A stretch of 64,000 nucleotides of DNA, taken from Pyrus communis (Eukaryota > Streptophyta > Magnoliopsida > Rosales > Rosaceae). Position 1 is the stretch's first letter; each line of letters starts with the position of its first letter. The stretch is taken from positions 27,732,300 through 27,796,299 of the forward strand of contig NC_084808.1 of NCBI RefSeq assembly GCF_963583255.1, in the 5' to 3' direction. The notes beneath the pieces are model-generated. The model worked only from the letters and a program-made list of their open reading frames with translations. It was not told the DNA's origin and searched no databases. The position numbers were made by a program, and so were the translations under genes. This document shows, piece after piece, positions 48,871-60,636 of the stretch.

Positions 48871-50716
48871 ATGAAGGGACCAAATCAAAACCCTTTAAAC
48901 TTCTTCTCAAAGCTCTTCAATGTCCAGCTCCACTTGCTCAATCTCCTCTTCTACTTCCTCGTCTTCGGCGGCGGCCTGACCCTCGGAATGGTGCTCAGCT
49001 TCTACATGAAAGACTTTTTCGTCAGTCTGCAATTAGCACAGTTCTCCTTCTCAACCTCAACATCTGCATCCAATCCGCACAACCTCATGCCGAACGTTAA
49101 AGCAGTTGAACCCAACACGAGTCACCGTCGTCCTCACGTAGGATTGAAGGAATATCTAAAGCCGCCGGAGGTTTTCCACGACATGGACGATGTGGAGTTG
49201 CTGTGGAGAGCTTCGACGAGTCCTCGGATTTCCGAGTATCCGTTTCCCCGTGTTCCCAAGGTTGCTTTTATGTTCTTGGTAAAGGGTCCTGTTTTTTTGG
49301 CCCCGTTGTGGGAGAAGTTCTTCAAAGGACATAAAGGATTGTACTCGATTTACGTGCATTCGAATCCATCTTACAATGGATCGCACCCGGAAAGTCCAGT
49401 TTTTCATGGCAGAAGAATTCCCAGCCAGGTCAGTTACTTTCCCTGCATAAATTTATTTGTTGCATTTTACTGAATTTGATGAAATTGAAGCTATCATGCG
49501 CACCTTGATCTGGTGACGATTTTAAAGTACTAATAACAATTCCGTAAATAAATTGAGGCCGCAGAGGTGAAATTTGGAGGGAACATTAGTTTTGAAAGAA
49601 AGATTAAGAATCCATTAAACAATGACATTAGAGTGTGAAGTTGATTGACTAAAAAGTTTTAACTACAAAGCTTGTTGGCAGAATAAGATTGAATGCTTGA
49701 CAGATTGCCTGCTCTGTTTTAGACAATCCACCTACTTAAAAGCACATATTTGGTCTAGGAGCTCATGCCTTCACGTCATCGTAGATCTCTTAAATAATCA
49801 TGTGATTTGATCGATTACCATCATAGATGTGTCGAAAACCCTTCAGTAACGGGGTTAATTCGTACTTGATTCGAAATGTGTTAATGCAAAGTAAAGAGCA
49901 TGACATGGACCATTGTCTAATTGGCCACATTTATTCACCCTAGTAGATTCACAAAACGGCATTGTAAGCGCACGTAGCAGCACTCGATGAGTTTCTTCTT
50001 CTGGCAGCTTGTTCATTTAATTGCAAGATTGTTCTTCTTACTAATTTTTATACGTTCTACATGTACTACAGGAAGTAGAATGGGGAAAGGTTAACATGAT
50101 TGAGGCCGAGCGCCGCCTATTGGCGAATGCTCTTCTCGATATCTCAAACCAACGGTTCATTCTGCTCTCAGAGTCATGCATTCCCCTCCACAACTTCCCC
50201 ACTGTCTACAATTACCTCATCCGCTCCAATGAAACTTTTGTGGGAGTCTATGATGATCCAAGCTCGGTCGGGCGTGGCAGGTACAGTTCTCACATGTATC
50301 CACAAATCTCGTTGAGTCAATGGCGAAAAGGGTCGCAATGGTTTGAAATCGACAGAAGCCTTGCCATTGAAGTTGTCTCGGATAAAAAATACTTCCCGGT
50401 TTTCCAAACTTACTGCAGGGGCTCATGCTACGCAGATGAGCATTACTTGCCAACATATGTGAACATAAAATTTGCACAGAAGAATTCAAATAGGAGTTTG
50501 ACCTGGGTTGACTGGTCGAGGGGCGGCGCACATCCAGCCAAGTTTACTAGAACGGATGTGACAGTTGAGGTTTTGAATAGCATGAGGAATGGGACTGCAT
50601 GTATATATAATGGAAGAGTTTCCAATGTTTGTTTCTTGTTTGCTAGAAAGTTTGGGCCTGGTACACTGGAGAGACTGCTGAGGTTTGTGCCGAAGCTCAT
50701 GCGATTCAACAGATAG
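48871..50716 (+). CDS. GT14 family glycosyltransferase (Branch domain), copy 1, 400 aa
   Basis: Two exons, 48871-49428 and 50072-50716. Type II membrane protein: short cytoplasmic N-terminus, one hydrophobic span at about residues 21-44 (LLNLLFYFLVFGGGLTLGMV), a stem, then the catalytic Branch domain related to core-2/I-branching beta-1,6-N-acetylglucosaminyltransferases (family GT14). Motifs in order: [107 protein letters not shown] and VCFLFARKF. Expected in the Golgi; substrate unknown for this clade, though some plant GT14 members are glucuronosyltransferases on arabinogalactan proteins. Complete, with no defects seen. Confidence 0.92.
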
Positions 50717-51954
50717 AATTTGATATTTTAAACTACTTTCATTTATGATGTCGAAGATCGACGTCGCGGTCCAACAGCTTTATATTCATTATCACATTGA
50801 TTAAGTGTATAGTAAAGAGAAAATGGTTATCCAGACGAAATTTTTTGTTTATAATTTAAATCTCTTCATTCTTCCATATCCGGTAAGCTATTTTTGTGTT
50901 TGTTTCTCTTGAAAGCAAAAGCGTTGATGGTGGGTTCAATTGCTTCAGAAGCCCAATTTCACAGGCTTTGACCTGTTGCATATATTTGATGGAATTGTGG
51001 ACTGAAATTGAACGGAAGGACCTGAGCGTAGCAGTCGCGAAAAATTCCTAGTCTTGTATATATTATGGGAATGTAATCAGTTACGATTCAAAATAACCTA
51101 AAAATTCCATGTGCCATTGCTACGATTTTTGCTAAGTAGTAATTGCCACAAAACGTTTTAAAAAATCGTTGAACCCTTTGTGTTCATCAAGCAATTAAGG
51201 GAAAGAGGCTGATGGGGGACAATCGGATGGATCCTAATCAAAACATGGCATTGAAAATTATGGACTTAAATCATCTTATGCCTTTAATTCATTTTTGTTT
51301 AAAGCTCAAGGAATCGTATGTGTTTTCCAAATGAAGAAAAAGTAGAAAAACTTTCCTGTTATAATATTAGCAAATAAAAAATAAAATCAAACACGCATGT
51401 AATAAAAACTTATGCCACAATTTGGCATTGAAAAATCAAAACTCTTGAAAAGTATTGGAAGGACTAAGGTAGTCAAATCTTTTGAAATCCTTTATTTTTT
51501 ATTTATTTTTATTTTATGCAAAACTATTTTAACTAAGGTAATAAATCTCTGTTTCTTGTATTTTCTTGTATTTTCTAGTGCATTAATCTCAAATATTAAA
51601 AATTTGGAAGAAAACAAGTCTCTAATATTAAAACAAATCCTTAAATTGATAATAATAATAAATAAATAAAAATTACATTATTTAACTTATATACAAAAAG
51701 TAAAATAAAATCTTGTATTTAATATTTCGTTGCAGGCAGGTCCAAAGGGTATCCCCATGCCATCGTGAACTACAAAGTCCTCACAGCAGATAATTTCAAG
51801 GCCAAATCTTCATGCCATCTGATATGTTTATGTTTCAGATTGCTTTGATTTCTCAATCCCAAATTTTCTCAGCTAATCGTCTTAATTTGGATGATTAACA
51901 GAGGTTAATTATAACAAGTTTCTTGGAAACTTTTTATAACTATCTCTGTGTAAC
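50717..51954. promoter_or_regulatory. Spacer upstream of GT14 copy 2, with a conserved 3' part
   Basis: The first kilobase is AT-rich with no gene. From about 51720 to 51954 it closely matches 57200-57447 upstream of copy 3 (shared CTACAAAGTC, GCAGATAATTTCAAGGCC and GATATGTTTATGTTTCAGAT). This conserved block directly precedes both start codons, so it is probably a shared promoter or leader carried by the duplication. Confidence 0.55.
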
Positions 51955-54900
51955 ATGAAGGCTCAAGATCCTAAGTCTCCGAGCTTTTTTCCAACATCCT
52001 TCAATCTCCAACGCCACCTCCTCAATTACCTTTCATATTTCCTGCTCTTCGTTTTCGGAGTAACCCTCGGAGTTGTACTTAGCAATCTCAAGGACCTTTC
52101 ATTTGGCAGCCTACAATTCGCTCAGATCCCCTTCTCACCTGTGTCACCTCCTCCTCCATCCAATATTACAGAAATCCTAATGCAAAATGCAACCTCTCCT
52201 ACAACATCCGTTGTTGCGACCAACACGTCCGTTTCGTCAAGTCCTCCTCGGATAGGGTTGAAGGACTATCTGAAGCCGCCGAAGGCGTTTCACGACATGA
52301 ACAATGCAGAACTGCTGTGGAGAGCTTCGATGACTCCGCGGATTCCTGAATATCCATTCCGTCTTGTTCCAAAAGTTGCTTTCATGTTCTTGACAAGGGG
52401 GCCTGTTGTTCTGGCACCACTGTGGGAAAAGTTCTTTGCAGGGCATCACGGTTTGTACTCAATTTATGTGCACTCAAGTCCGTCCTACAATCACTCATCG
52501 TATACCGAAACTCCAGTTTTTCGTGGCCGGAGAATTCCGAGTCAGGTCAGTTTTTTTTTTCCTATTGTCTGCACTAAGTAGAAGCTATATTTCTGTGATA
52601 CTTTTCAGAATTGAATAGTCAAGTTTCATCACACGGATTATAAAACCAAAGAAGCCAATTAATATTTGACTACCTTTACACCCTCCGCATTGTCTGGGGT
52701 TAAATTTCATAGGGAGTCGCCAACTTTCAAATTTTGACACTAAGTCTTTTATGTGTTAGTGTCTATCCTCTGTTAAATTGATGGTATGACCGATGTGGAG
52801 CTCGTTTTGAGTTACGTATAAGTCACACAAGCCGCACTAATACTAAAACCGTGCAATTGGTTATCGTACAGCGTAAAGAAAGCATAAGTTGAGGTGAAGG
52901 CGAAGATGAGCTCCATGGTGTGACTTCCACATCAGCTCAAAGATGAGCTCCATGCATGTTAGTACATTAATTTAATTAAACGATCATACAATTAGATATC
53001 TATAAATCTTAAATTGATAACATTTTAAAACCTGATAGTGTTGTGCCTTGACTGATTATCTTCACCAACATACAAACCCACATTTGAATAGTTTAAAATA
53101 CGAGAAATAAAGACACCGAAAAATTTACGAGGTTCGGCAAAAACCTGCCTACGTCCTCGGAGAGATATTGCTCTTCACTATGAGAAAAACAGTACAAGTT
53201 ACACATGAGTTAAATCGACATAACCCAATCCCATATCCCTTGTACACCCACTCACAGAATTTTCCCAAGAGCCTCACTCTACCCCAAGAGTTCTTTCACA
53301 AGAGATCTTTCACTCTAGCTCTCTTGATTTCTCTCACCTGTACCCATGGTAGAGCCAAATGCTCTCACCATCTCTTTGGATGCTTTTCTCTTCATCCGTT
53401 CCTTCTCCTTTGGCAAGGCATTTAAATAAAAAACAATCCCTTTTCTTCTCCTCCTTTCTTCCACCCGAAAGCCAAATAATTATGGCTTTGAAAAAGCCAC
53501 AAAACAAGGAGCAAATTAAGCCACAAAATAAGGAACAAAAAAACCACAAAACAAGGAAACATAATCCTCATCATGATGTTCCCTCATCAATATTGTTTTG
53601 TTTCCTAGCCTAATTTGGCCACTATCCAACAATCTCCACCTTGGCCAAATTGTACCAAAGTCCATTGGCCTTACGTACCAGCATGCACACTCTGAATCAA
53701 CCTCGTTGGTCCTGTTCCGATTCAGTCACTGCCAATGCATGTGCAGCTGCTGCAAGCAAAAAAAAACATTTAGCTTCAGACAGGATCTCGACACATCCTC
53801 GTCTCCTCCAGCAGGTTTTCCTCCTCTTCATTGTCTGCAACTTGGAAACTTGTCAGTGCACCCATTTCCAGCAACACCCGTCGAGCCAGACAAACATTCC
53901 TCACACTTCTCATTCTTCAAGACCATCTCATCACCTGTGAATCCCATAGCTCCACCTGCTGCAAAACCCTTGCAACACTTGAGACTATACATCACCAGGA
54001 GATGTGTTGCTTCGAGTACCTAGAGGGCATACTCGAAGTCTTCCGCCACAAAATTGCTGCTACCTAGACCAAGATCATCCTTTCTTTTTCTCAAAGGACA
54101 ATTTATCTTTTTATGCCCGAATTCTTTGCAGTCATAGCATTGTGGTCCTTGGCTTTGGAGCTTGATTTGAACCTGCTGTCTCTCTCAAATCCTCCTCCCA
54201 ATTTTCTTTAGGCTTCCCATCTTTTCCCTTCAAAGCTCTAACCAAGCCTTGTTAAGTCAAGACATCCTTTACTCTTATCTGCCAGAGAGTAAAACTGCCA
54301 TTCCCATTAAACTTCTCAACTGAAAACGACATGTTTGTAGTCATCATGGTGAATAATAAATCTGAACCTTCAATGAACCAAAGCTTCCAACAAAGCTCTG
54401 ATACCAATTGTTGTACCTTGGCTGATTATCTTCACCAACATACAAACCCACAGTTGAATAGTTTAAAATACGAGAAATAAAGACACCGAGAAATTTACGA
54501 GGTTCGGCAAAAACCTGCCTACGTCATCGGAGAGATATTGCTCTTCACTATGAGAAAAACAGTACAAGTTACACATGAGTTAAATCGACATAACTCAATC
54601 CCATATCCCTTGTACACCCACTCACAGAATTTTCCCAAGAGCCTCACTCTACCCTAAGAGTTCTTTCACAAGAGATCTTTCACTCTAGCTCTCTTGATTT
54701 CTCTCACCCGTACCCATGGTAGAGCCAAATGCTCTCACCATCTCTTTGGATGCTTTTCTCTTCATCCGTTCCTTCTCCTTTGGCAAGGCATTTAAATAAA
54801 AAACAATCCCTTTTCTTCTCCTCCTTTCTTCCACCCGAAAGCCAAATAATTATGGCTTTGAAAAAGCCACAAAACAAGGAGCAAATTAAGCCACAAAATA

Positions 54901-55872
54901 AGGAACAAAAAAGCCACAAAACAAGGAAACATAATCCTCATCATGATGTTCCCTCATTAATATTGTTTTGTTTCCTAGCCTAATTTAGCCATATCCAACA
55001 GATAGTACAACAAGCAAAAATTAAAGTCGTGTGGTCCATTTTACAAGGCTCCTTGACTTTGAAAATGTAAATATGTAGTTATATAACCGAGGAGTCTTAG
55101 TAACAGTAATTATCGTAAAGCCAGATTGTTTCTAAATTGTAATTCTCAATCATTTCCACTATATAGGTGGATGCCAATTGTTCTTACTATTTTCTGTTCT
55201 ACATCATGTGCTAACTAATTGCAGGAAGTAGAATGGGGGACGGTGAGCTTGATCGAGGCAGAGCGCCTCCTCCTGGCGAATGCTCTTCTCGAGATCTCAA
55301 ACCAGCGTTTTGTTCTTCTCTCAGAAGCATGCATTCCCCTCTATAACTTCTCCACTGTCTACTCCTACCTCATCAACTCCACCCAAACTTTTGTCGAGGT
55401 CTATGACAATCCCAATGGAGATGGACGCGGCCGGTACGGACTCGGTGACTATCCGGGAATCACAATCGATCAATGGCGAAAAGGGTCGCAGTGGTTCCAA
55501 GCGGATCGAGACCTCGCCCTTGAATTCGTATCGGATCAAAAATACTTCCCCGTGTTCATGAAATGCAAAGGCTACTGTTTTTCGGATGAACATTATTTGC
55601 CAACGTTTGTGTCCATGAAATTTGGAGCACAGAATGCAAATAGGACGTTAACCTGGGTTGACTGGGAAAAGGGTGGCCCACACCCTACGGAGTACGCCAC
55701 CAAAAATCTAACGGCGGAACTTTTGAGTGGCCTGAGGAATGGTTTTGGTCGGAAATGTGAATACAGTGGGAGGAGTACAGATGTTTGTTTCTTATTCGCC
55801 AGGAAGTTCCCGCCAACTGCTTTGGATAACCTGCTGAAGTTTGCACCGGAGATCATGCACTTCAACACATAG
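51955..55872 (+). CDS. GT14 family glycosyltransferase, copy 2, 412 aa, with a retrotransposon in its intron
   Basis: Exons 51955-52545 and 55225-55872, joined in frame by GT-AG. Same layout as copy 1: membrane span at about residues 21-43, a Pro/Ser/Thr-rich stem with NIT and NTS glycosylation sites, then the Branch domain ([99 protein letters not shown]). The segment [14 protein letters not shown] differs from the DDPS pattern of the other copies. The 2.7-kb intron is long only because of the LTR element at 53039-55000; the paralogous intron in copy 3 is 621 bases. Whether the long intron is spliced efficiently is unknown. Confidence 0.9.
53039..53631 (-). repeat. LTR (3' LTR in element orientation)
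   Basis: 593 bases starting TGTTGTGCCTTG and ending ATCCAACA on the + strand. It is paired with 54409-55000. Short open frames inside it are duplicated in the partner LTR and are not genes. Confidence 0.93.
54098..54347 (-). pseudogene. Remnant of Copia gag
   Basis: Starts at 54347 just inside the primer-binding site and contains [20 protein letters not shown], the usual N-terminal part of Copia gag. A TAA at 54254-54252 interrupts it. Further on, in a shifted frame, a zinc knuckle of the C-x2-C-x4-H-x4-C type occurs ([14 protein letters not shown], about 54139-54098). The part between them is shortened, so the protein is not made. Confidence 0.8.
54409..55000 (-). repeat. LTR (5' LTR in element orientation)
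   Basis: 592 bases starting TGTTGTACCTTG and ending ATCCAACA on the + strand. It is preceded on the + strand by GCTCTGATACCAATTG, the complement of the primer-binding site. Confidence 0.93.
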
Positions 55873-56084
55873 ATATTCTGACTACCGTACTCATATTACT
55901 GCTTCAGGGAAAGAAAAAAAGAAAAGAAAAACTCGAATTTAGCTAATTACAACATATAGGGTCACAATATTAGTTCTTTTTTGTTTGCAGTCTGAAAAAT
56001 TTAATTGTTACTTTCATGGAAAATATTCGCAAATTAATTATACCATTTTTTTTTAGTAAAATCACAAAGTTATTCCTTTTTATT

Positions 56085-56220
56085 GTCTTTGTTTTTTTAG
56101 GGGTAAGGTTTATGTCCCCCTGACTAGGTGTAACTTATTTTTTCGTTATTAATAAAATTTTCCTCGTACCGTCGAGATTTCCTAACAAAAAAAAAAAAAA
56201 GAAAAAAAAAAGAAAAGGAT
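56085..56220 (+). mobile_element. 5'-truncated LINE-type 3' end with poly-A tail
   Basis: A 3'-UTR-like stretch (GTTTATGTCCCCCTGACTAG, then AATAAAATTTTCCTCGTACC) ends in an A-rich tail at about 56187-56213. This pattern is typical of plant non-LTR insertions truncated at the 5' end. Confidence 0.5.
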
Positions 56221-56224
56221 AAGT

Positions 56225-56888
56225 GACAATAAGGTTGCTTTATTAAAAAGAAGGAAAATATAATTTGTCAAAGAAGACACAAAGTCTAACCTTGACCATA
56301 ATAAAAGTCATAACAAAGAAAACTTATAACAACCAATACAAGATATAATAAGGCCAACAAATGATAACCTATCTAAAGCGGTAGTGAGGAAGCGCTACAT
56401 AATTAATCACGATGATAATGTCAAAATGAAATTAGGAAGAGAATCTCACCAAACAAGACTCGTAGAAGAGGAACTATAATTTGCAAGGGCAGTAGCAACT
56501 TAATTACCTTCTCGATAAATGTGAGGAGTCCAAAAATGCATTTGGGAAATTCAGTGCAAGCATTTTCTACCCTCCACTCTCAATTGCCAAGGAACCAATT
56601 GAGGAGAGGGTAAGAAGTCAAGAACCAAAGCAGAATCAACTTCCAACCAAATAAAATTCCAATCCCAAACTGAAGCTAATTCAATAACCTTAGTTACAGC
56701 TATTACCTCCGCCGCACCAGAGCTAGAATCTCAAGGCTAGAACAAAAGACTCCAAGGAACTGGCCCTTGAAATTCCGAAACACACCACCATAACTAGTAC
56801 GACCGGAACCATGTCTCCAAGCACCATCATACCAAATTGTAAGTTTTATTTTTTGGTTTAAACCCAAGCAATCACATTTATTTTTCAT
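56225..56888 (-). mobile_element. LINE fragment: RNase H-like C-terminus
   Basis: On the - strand the open part 56888-56703 reads IWYDGAWRHGSGRTSYGGVF and KGQFLGVFCSS, and beyond it come VWDWNFIWLEVDSALVLDFL and HIYREGN with interrupting stops. These are features of the RNase H domain at the end of plant LINE/non-LTR polyproteins. The reverse transcriptase is not present. It lies tail to tail with the fragment at 56085-56220. Confidence 0.65.
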
Positions 56889-56941
56889 AAAAGTTTTTTT
56901 TTTTTTTTTTGTTTTTTTCTAAGAAAATACAATAAGGCATG

Positions 56942-57034
56942 CAATCATAGATTAACAACTAATTAACAATAAGCCCTCAATCATAGATTAACAACTAATT
57001 GACAAAAAAAAAAAAACAATAAGCCCTCAATCTA
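56942..57034. repeat. Short tandem repeat (36-base period)
   Basis: CAATCATAGATTAACAACTA occurs at 56942 and 56978. The shared AACAATAAGCCCT recurs a third time near 57016 after an A run. Confidence 0.8.
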
Positions 57035-57447
57035 AAATTACTAGGTAATCAATCTTTGTTTATGGTACGTGATTAAGCATCCTTTCACCCCAAAAAAAAT
57101 ATCATTCGAGTTACAATATTGGTGAAATGGAATTCTCATTTCTGTAAATTTAATACAAAAGCAATACATTTTCCTTGATATGCGAAAAGCAAACTAAAAT
57201 CTTGTATTCGTATTTCATTGCAAACAGATCCCAGTGGTAACCCCCCATGCAATGGTGAACTACAAAGTCGTCACAGCAGATAATTTCAAGGCCAAATCTT
57301 CATAACATGTGATATGTTTATGTTTCAGATTGCTTTGATTTCTTAATCCCAAATTTTCTCAGCTCATCGTCTTATTTTTGTTGATTGACAGAGATTAATT
57401 ATAACAAGTTTCTTAGAAACTTTTTATAATTATCTCTTTGTGTAAAC

Positions 57448-59286
57448 ATGAAGGCTCAAGATCCAAACTCTCCAATCTTTTTTCCAAAATCCTTCAATCT
57501 CCAACGCCACCTCCTCAATCTGCTCTCATATTTCCTGCTCTTCCTTTTTGGAGTAACCCTCGGAGTTTTACTTAGCAATCTCAATGACTTTTCATTTGGC
57601 CGTCTACAGTTCGCACAGCTCCCCTTCTCACATATGTCACCTCCTCCTCCATCCAATATTTCAAGAACCCGAATGCCAAATGCAACCTCCCCAACAACAT
57701 CTGTTTCGTCAAGTCCTCCTCGGACAGGGTTGAAGGACTATCTGAAGCCACCGAAGGCGTTTCACGACATGAACAATGCAGAACTGCTGTGGAGAGCTTC
57801 TATAACTCCGCGGATTCCTGAATATCCATTCCATTTTGTTCCAAAAGTTGCTTTCATGTTCTTGACAAAGGGCCCTGTTGTTTTGGCACCACTGTGGGAG
57901 AAGTTCTTTGCAGGGCATCAAGGTTTGTACTCAATTTATGTGCACTCAAGTCCGTCCTACAATCACTCATCGTACACCGAAACTCCAGTTTTTGGTGGCC
58001 GGCGAATTCCAAGTCAGGTTAGTTTTTTCCCCCTACTGTCTGCACCAAGTAAAAGCTATATTTCTGTGATTTTTTTTCAGAATTGAAATTATTACTCAAG
58101 TTTCATCACACAGACTATAAAACCACAGAAGCAAATTAACATTGTACTACCTACCTTCACAACCTCCGCATTGTTTGGAGTAAAATTTTATAAGAAGTCG
58201 CCAACTTTCAAATTTTCACAATTTTTTATTTCTGACTGTCTATGCTCTGTTAAATTGATGGCATGACAGATGTGGAATCCGTGTTTGGGTTAGTATTAGC
58301 CACACTAGCTGCAATCAGACTAAAACCGTGCAATTAAATACCTATTTTTTGATCCATAGTTGACTTCCACATTAGCTCAAGGTGAGCTCAATGTATGTCA
58401 GATCATTAGTTTAATTAAACGATCATACAATCAGATATCTATAAATCATAAATTGTTAAGATTTTAGACCTGATAGTACAAAGTGAAAAAATTGAATTCA
58501 TGTGGTACATTTTAAAACTGACTTTTGAGGGTGTGAAATGTAGTTAAATATAACCAATGAGTGTTAATAACTTCCACAATATAGGTGGCTGCCAATTGTT
58601 CTCACTATTTTCTGTTCAACAACACGTACTAATTGCAGGAAGTAGAATGGGGGAAGGTGAGCCTGATCGCGGCAGAGCGCCTCCTCCTGGCGAATGCTCT
58701 TCTCGACGTCTCAAACCAGCGTTTTGTTCTGCTCTCAGAATCATGCATTCCCCTCTATAACTTCTCCACTGTCTACTCCTACCTCATGAACTCCACCCAA
58801 ACTTTCGTCGAGGTCTTTGACGATCCCAGTGGAGTAGGACGCGGCCGGTATGAATTGAGTGACTACCCGGGAATCACGATAGATCAGTGGCGAAAAGGGT
58901 CGCAGTGGTTCCAAGCTGATATAGACCTCGCCCTTGAATTCGTATCGGATCGAACATACTTCCCAGTGTTCATGAAATGCAAAGGCTATTGTTTCGCCGA
59001 TGAACATTATTTGCCAACGTTTGTGTACATAAAATTTGGAGCAAAGAATGCAAATAGGACGTTGACCTGGGTTGACTGGGAAAAGGGTGGCCCACACCCT
59101 ACGGAGTACGCAAGCGAAAATGTGACGGCGGTGCTTTTGAGTGGCCTGAGGAATGGTTTTGGTCGGAAATGTGAATACAATGGGAGGAGTACGGATGTTT
59201 GTTTCTTATTCGCCAGGAAGTTCCCGCCAACTGCTTTGGATAACCTGCTGAAGTTTGCACCGGAGATTATGCACTTCAACACATAG
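57448..59286 (+). CDS. GT14 family glycosyltransferase, copy 3, 405 aa
   Basis: Exons 57448-58017 and 58639-59286. Very similar to copy 2 throughout, including the start MKAQDPNSP, membrane span at about 21-43, NATSPTT stem, [89 protein letters not shown] and the C-terminus [17 protein letters not shown] shared with copy 2. Its stem is a few residues shorter. The 621-base intron keeps the uninterrupted version of the retrotransposon target (CCTGATAGTACAAAG). Likely a Golgi type II glycosyltransferase; complete. Confidence 0.92.
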
Positions 59287-59836
59287 ATATTCATGACTAC
59301 TGTGCTCATATTACTGCTTCACGGAAGAAAAAGGGGGAAAAATAGAGAAAGGAGTAAGTGGGAAAGGGAAGAGTTGCAATAGATTATCCATTGTGAAATT
59401 CTTGTATTCTTCAATAGATCTTGCGAGAACAGACACGCAATCGTTGCGCTTCCGTTGCGATTTTGAGTTTCATGATCTTCTAGATTCCAGGTAAATAGGT
59501 TGCGAGAAAAGACACAATCGTTGCGCTTACACCCTCACTGGTAAAATGGTTCCTTTGTTTTTGGTCTGCAATGAAGCACCTTGCACCAAAAATAATTTAT
59601 GGTTCGAGTAAAAATATTGGTGATATGGACTTCCCATCTCTATAACTTCAACACAAAGCAATACATTTTACCTTGCATACAAAAATGAACCGAAACACTC
59701 CGTTTTCCGTTGCAGAAAGGTCGATCGTAACGCAAAAGGAGAGTTTTGTGCAGCCACTTACAGAAGACACAAATATAAGGAAGATATATACCTAAAGCCT
59801 AGGAGGACAAATCTCTTCAGTCTCTTGTTCTCTGAA

Positions 59837-60247
59837 ATGATGAAGGGTCCAGATTCAAGTCCGTAAAGTTGTTTCCCAAACTCTTTGGCGTCCAATACAA
59901 CCTCCTCAATCTGCTTTCTTATTTCTTTCTATGTTTTTGCGGTTTAACCCTTGGAATTGCACTTAGCAATCAGAAAGACTTCCAAGTATCCTTGCTAGCT
60001 ATCTCCTGTGTACCCCCAATACTTCACAAATGATAATCCCAAATGTAACAGCGCAACATGCAATACAAGCGGAACATTTACAGCCAAACCTCACATATTG
60101 TAGGATTTACGGACTATCTAAAGCCACTAAAGGCGTTTCACGACATGAACGTTGAAGAACTGCTATGGAGAGCTTCAATGAGTCCTAGGATTCGTGGACA
60201 TCCATTCCATCTTGTTCCCAAGGTTGCTTTTATGTTCTTAGCAACAA
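59837..60247 (+). pseudogene. GT14 family, copy 4, truncated and broken
   Basis: It starts like copy 1 (MMKGPDSSP) but reaches a TAA after nine codons. Shifted pieces corresponding to the membrane-span region (about 59880-59980) and DYLKPLKAFHDMNVEELLWR followed by [14 protein letters not shown] (60105-60240) remain. Homology stops abruptly where KGPV is expected; the rest of exon 1 and all of exon 2 are missing. Confidence 0.85.
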
Positions 60248-60636
60248 ATCAAACAAGCGGATGTGAAGCAACTTGTCCAAACACCTAATTAGGTTGCTAT
60301 TAGGCAATGTAATCGTAAACTAACAACAAACAATAAGCCCATAACTAAAATATATTATTGGTAATCAATCTTATTTGTGTTTGGTCCGTAATGAAGCAAC
60401 CTTGCAACAACAAAAATTCAGATTATAGTTAAACTATCTGTGAAATGAAATTTCCATCGCTGTAAATTTACCGCAAACCAATCCATTTTCTTTGAAACGA
60501 AAAAATTAACTGAAACACTCCTTTCCCCGTTGCAAAAAGGTTGAACGCAATGCAAAGAAGAGATAGTTGCGCAGCTACAACTATATTGAGGGAGATCTCT
60601 TCACACCAAATCTCATCTCTCTTGTGATTCTCCAAA
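60248..60636. promoter_or_regulatory. Spacer and probable leader before GT14 copy 5
   Basis: No coding sequence. The part at about 60340-60600 parallels the leader of copy 4 at about 59560-59830 (shared GAAACACTCC...CCGTTGCA and AATGAAGCA phrases), so it too came with the tandem duplication. Confidence 0.5.

Larger units (their letters stand above)
53039..55000 (-). mobile_element. Nonautonomous Copia-type LTR retrotransposon, 1962 bp, antisense to its host gene
   Basis: Two LTRs (53039-53631 and 54409-55000) with TGTTG...CAACA ends. GATAG duplications flank the element exactly (53034-53038 and 55001-55005). Inside the right LTR, on the - strand, TTGGTATCAGAGCTTTG is a primer-binding site of the initiator tRNA-Met type, so the element points to the - strand. 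Next to the left LTR the - strand reads AAGGTGGAGAT, a polypurine tract. The internal part is only 777 bases and has a gag remnant but no protease, integrase or reverse transcriptase. By eye the LTRs differ at roughly a dozen positions. Confidence 0.93.
55873..57447. other. Spacer between GT14 copies 2 and 3
   Basis: It contains the 3' flank of copy 2, LINE-type debris (56085-56888), a short tandem repeat (56942-57034) and, from about 57200, the block conserved upstream of copy 2. No intact gene. Confidence 0.6.

Noticed and set aside
53168..53613. Open frames inside the LTRs (repeated at 54704-54983)
   Set aside because: The same frames recur in the second LTR and in no other context; they are by-products of the repeat.
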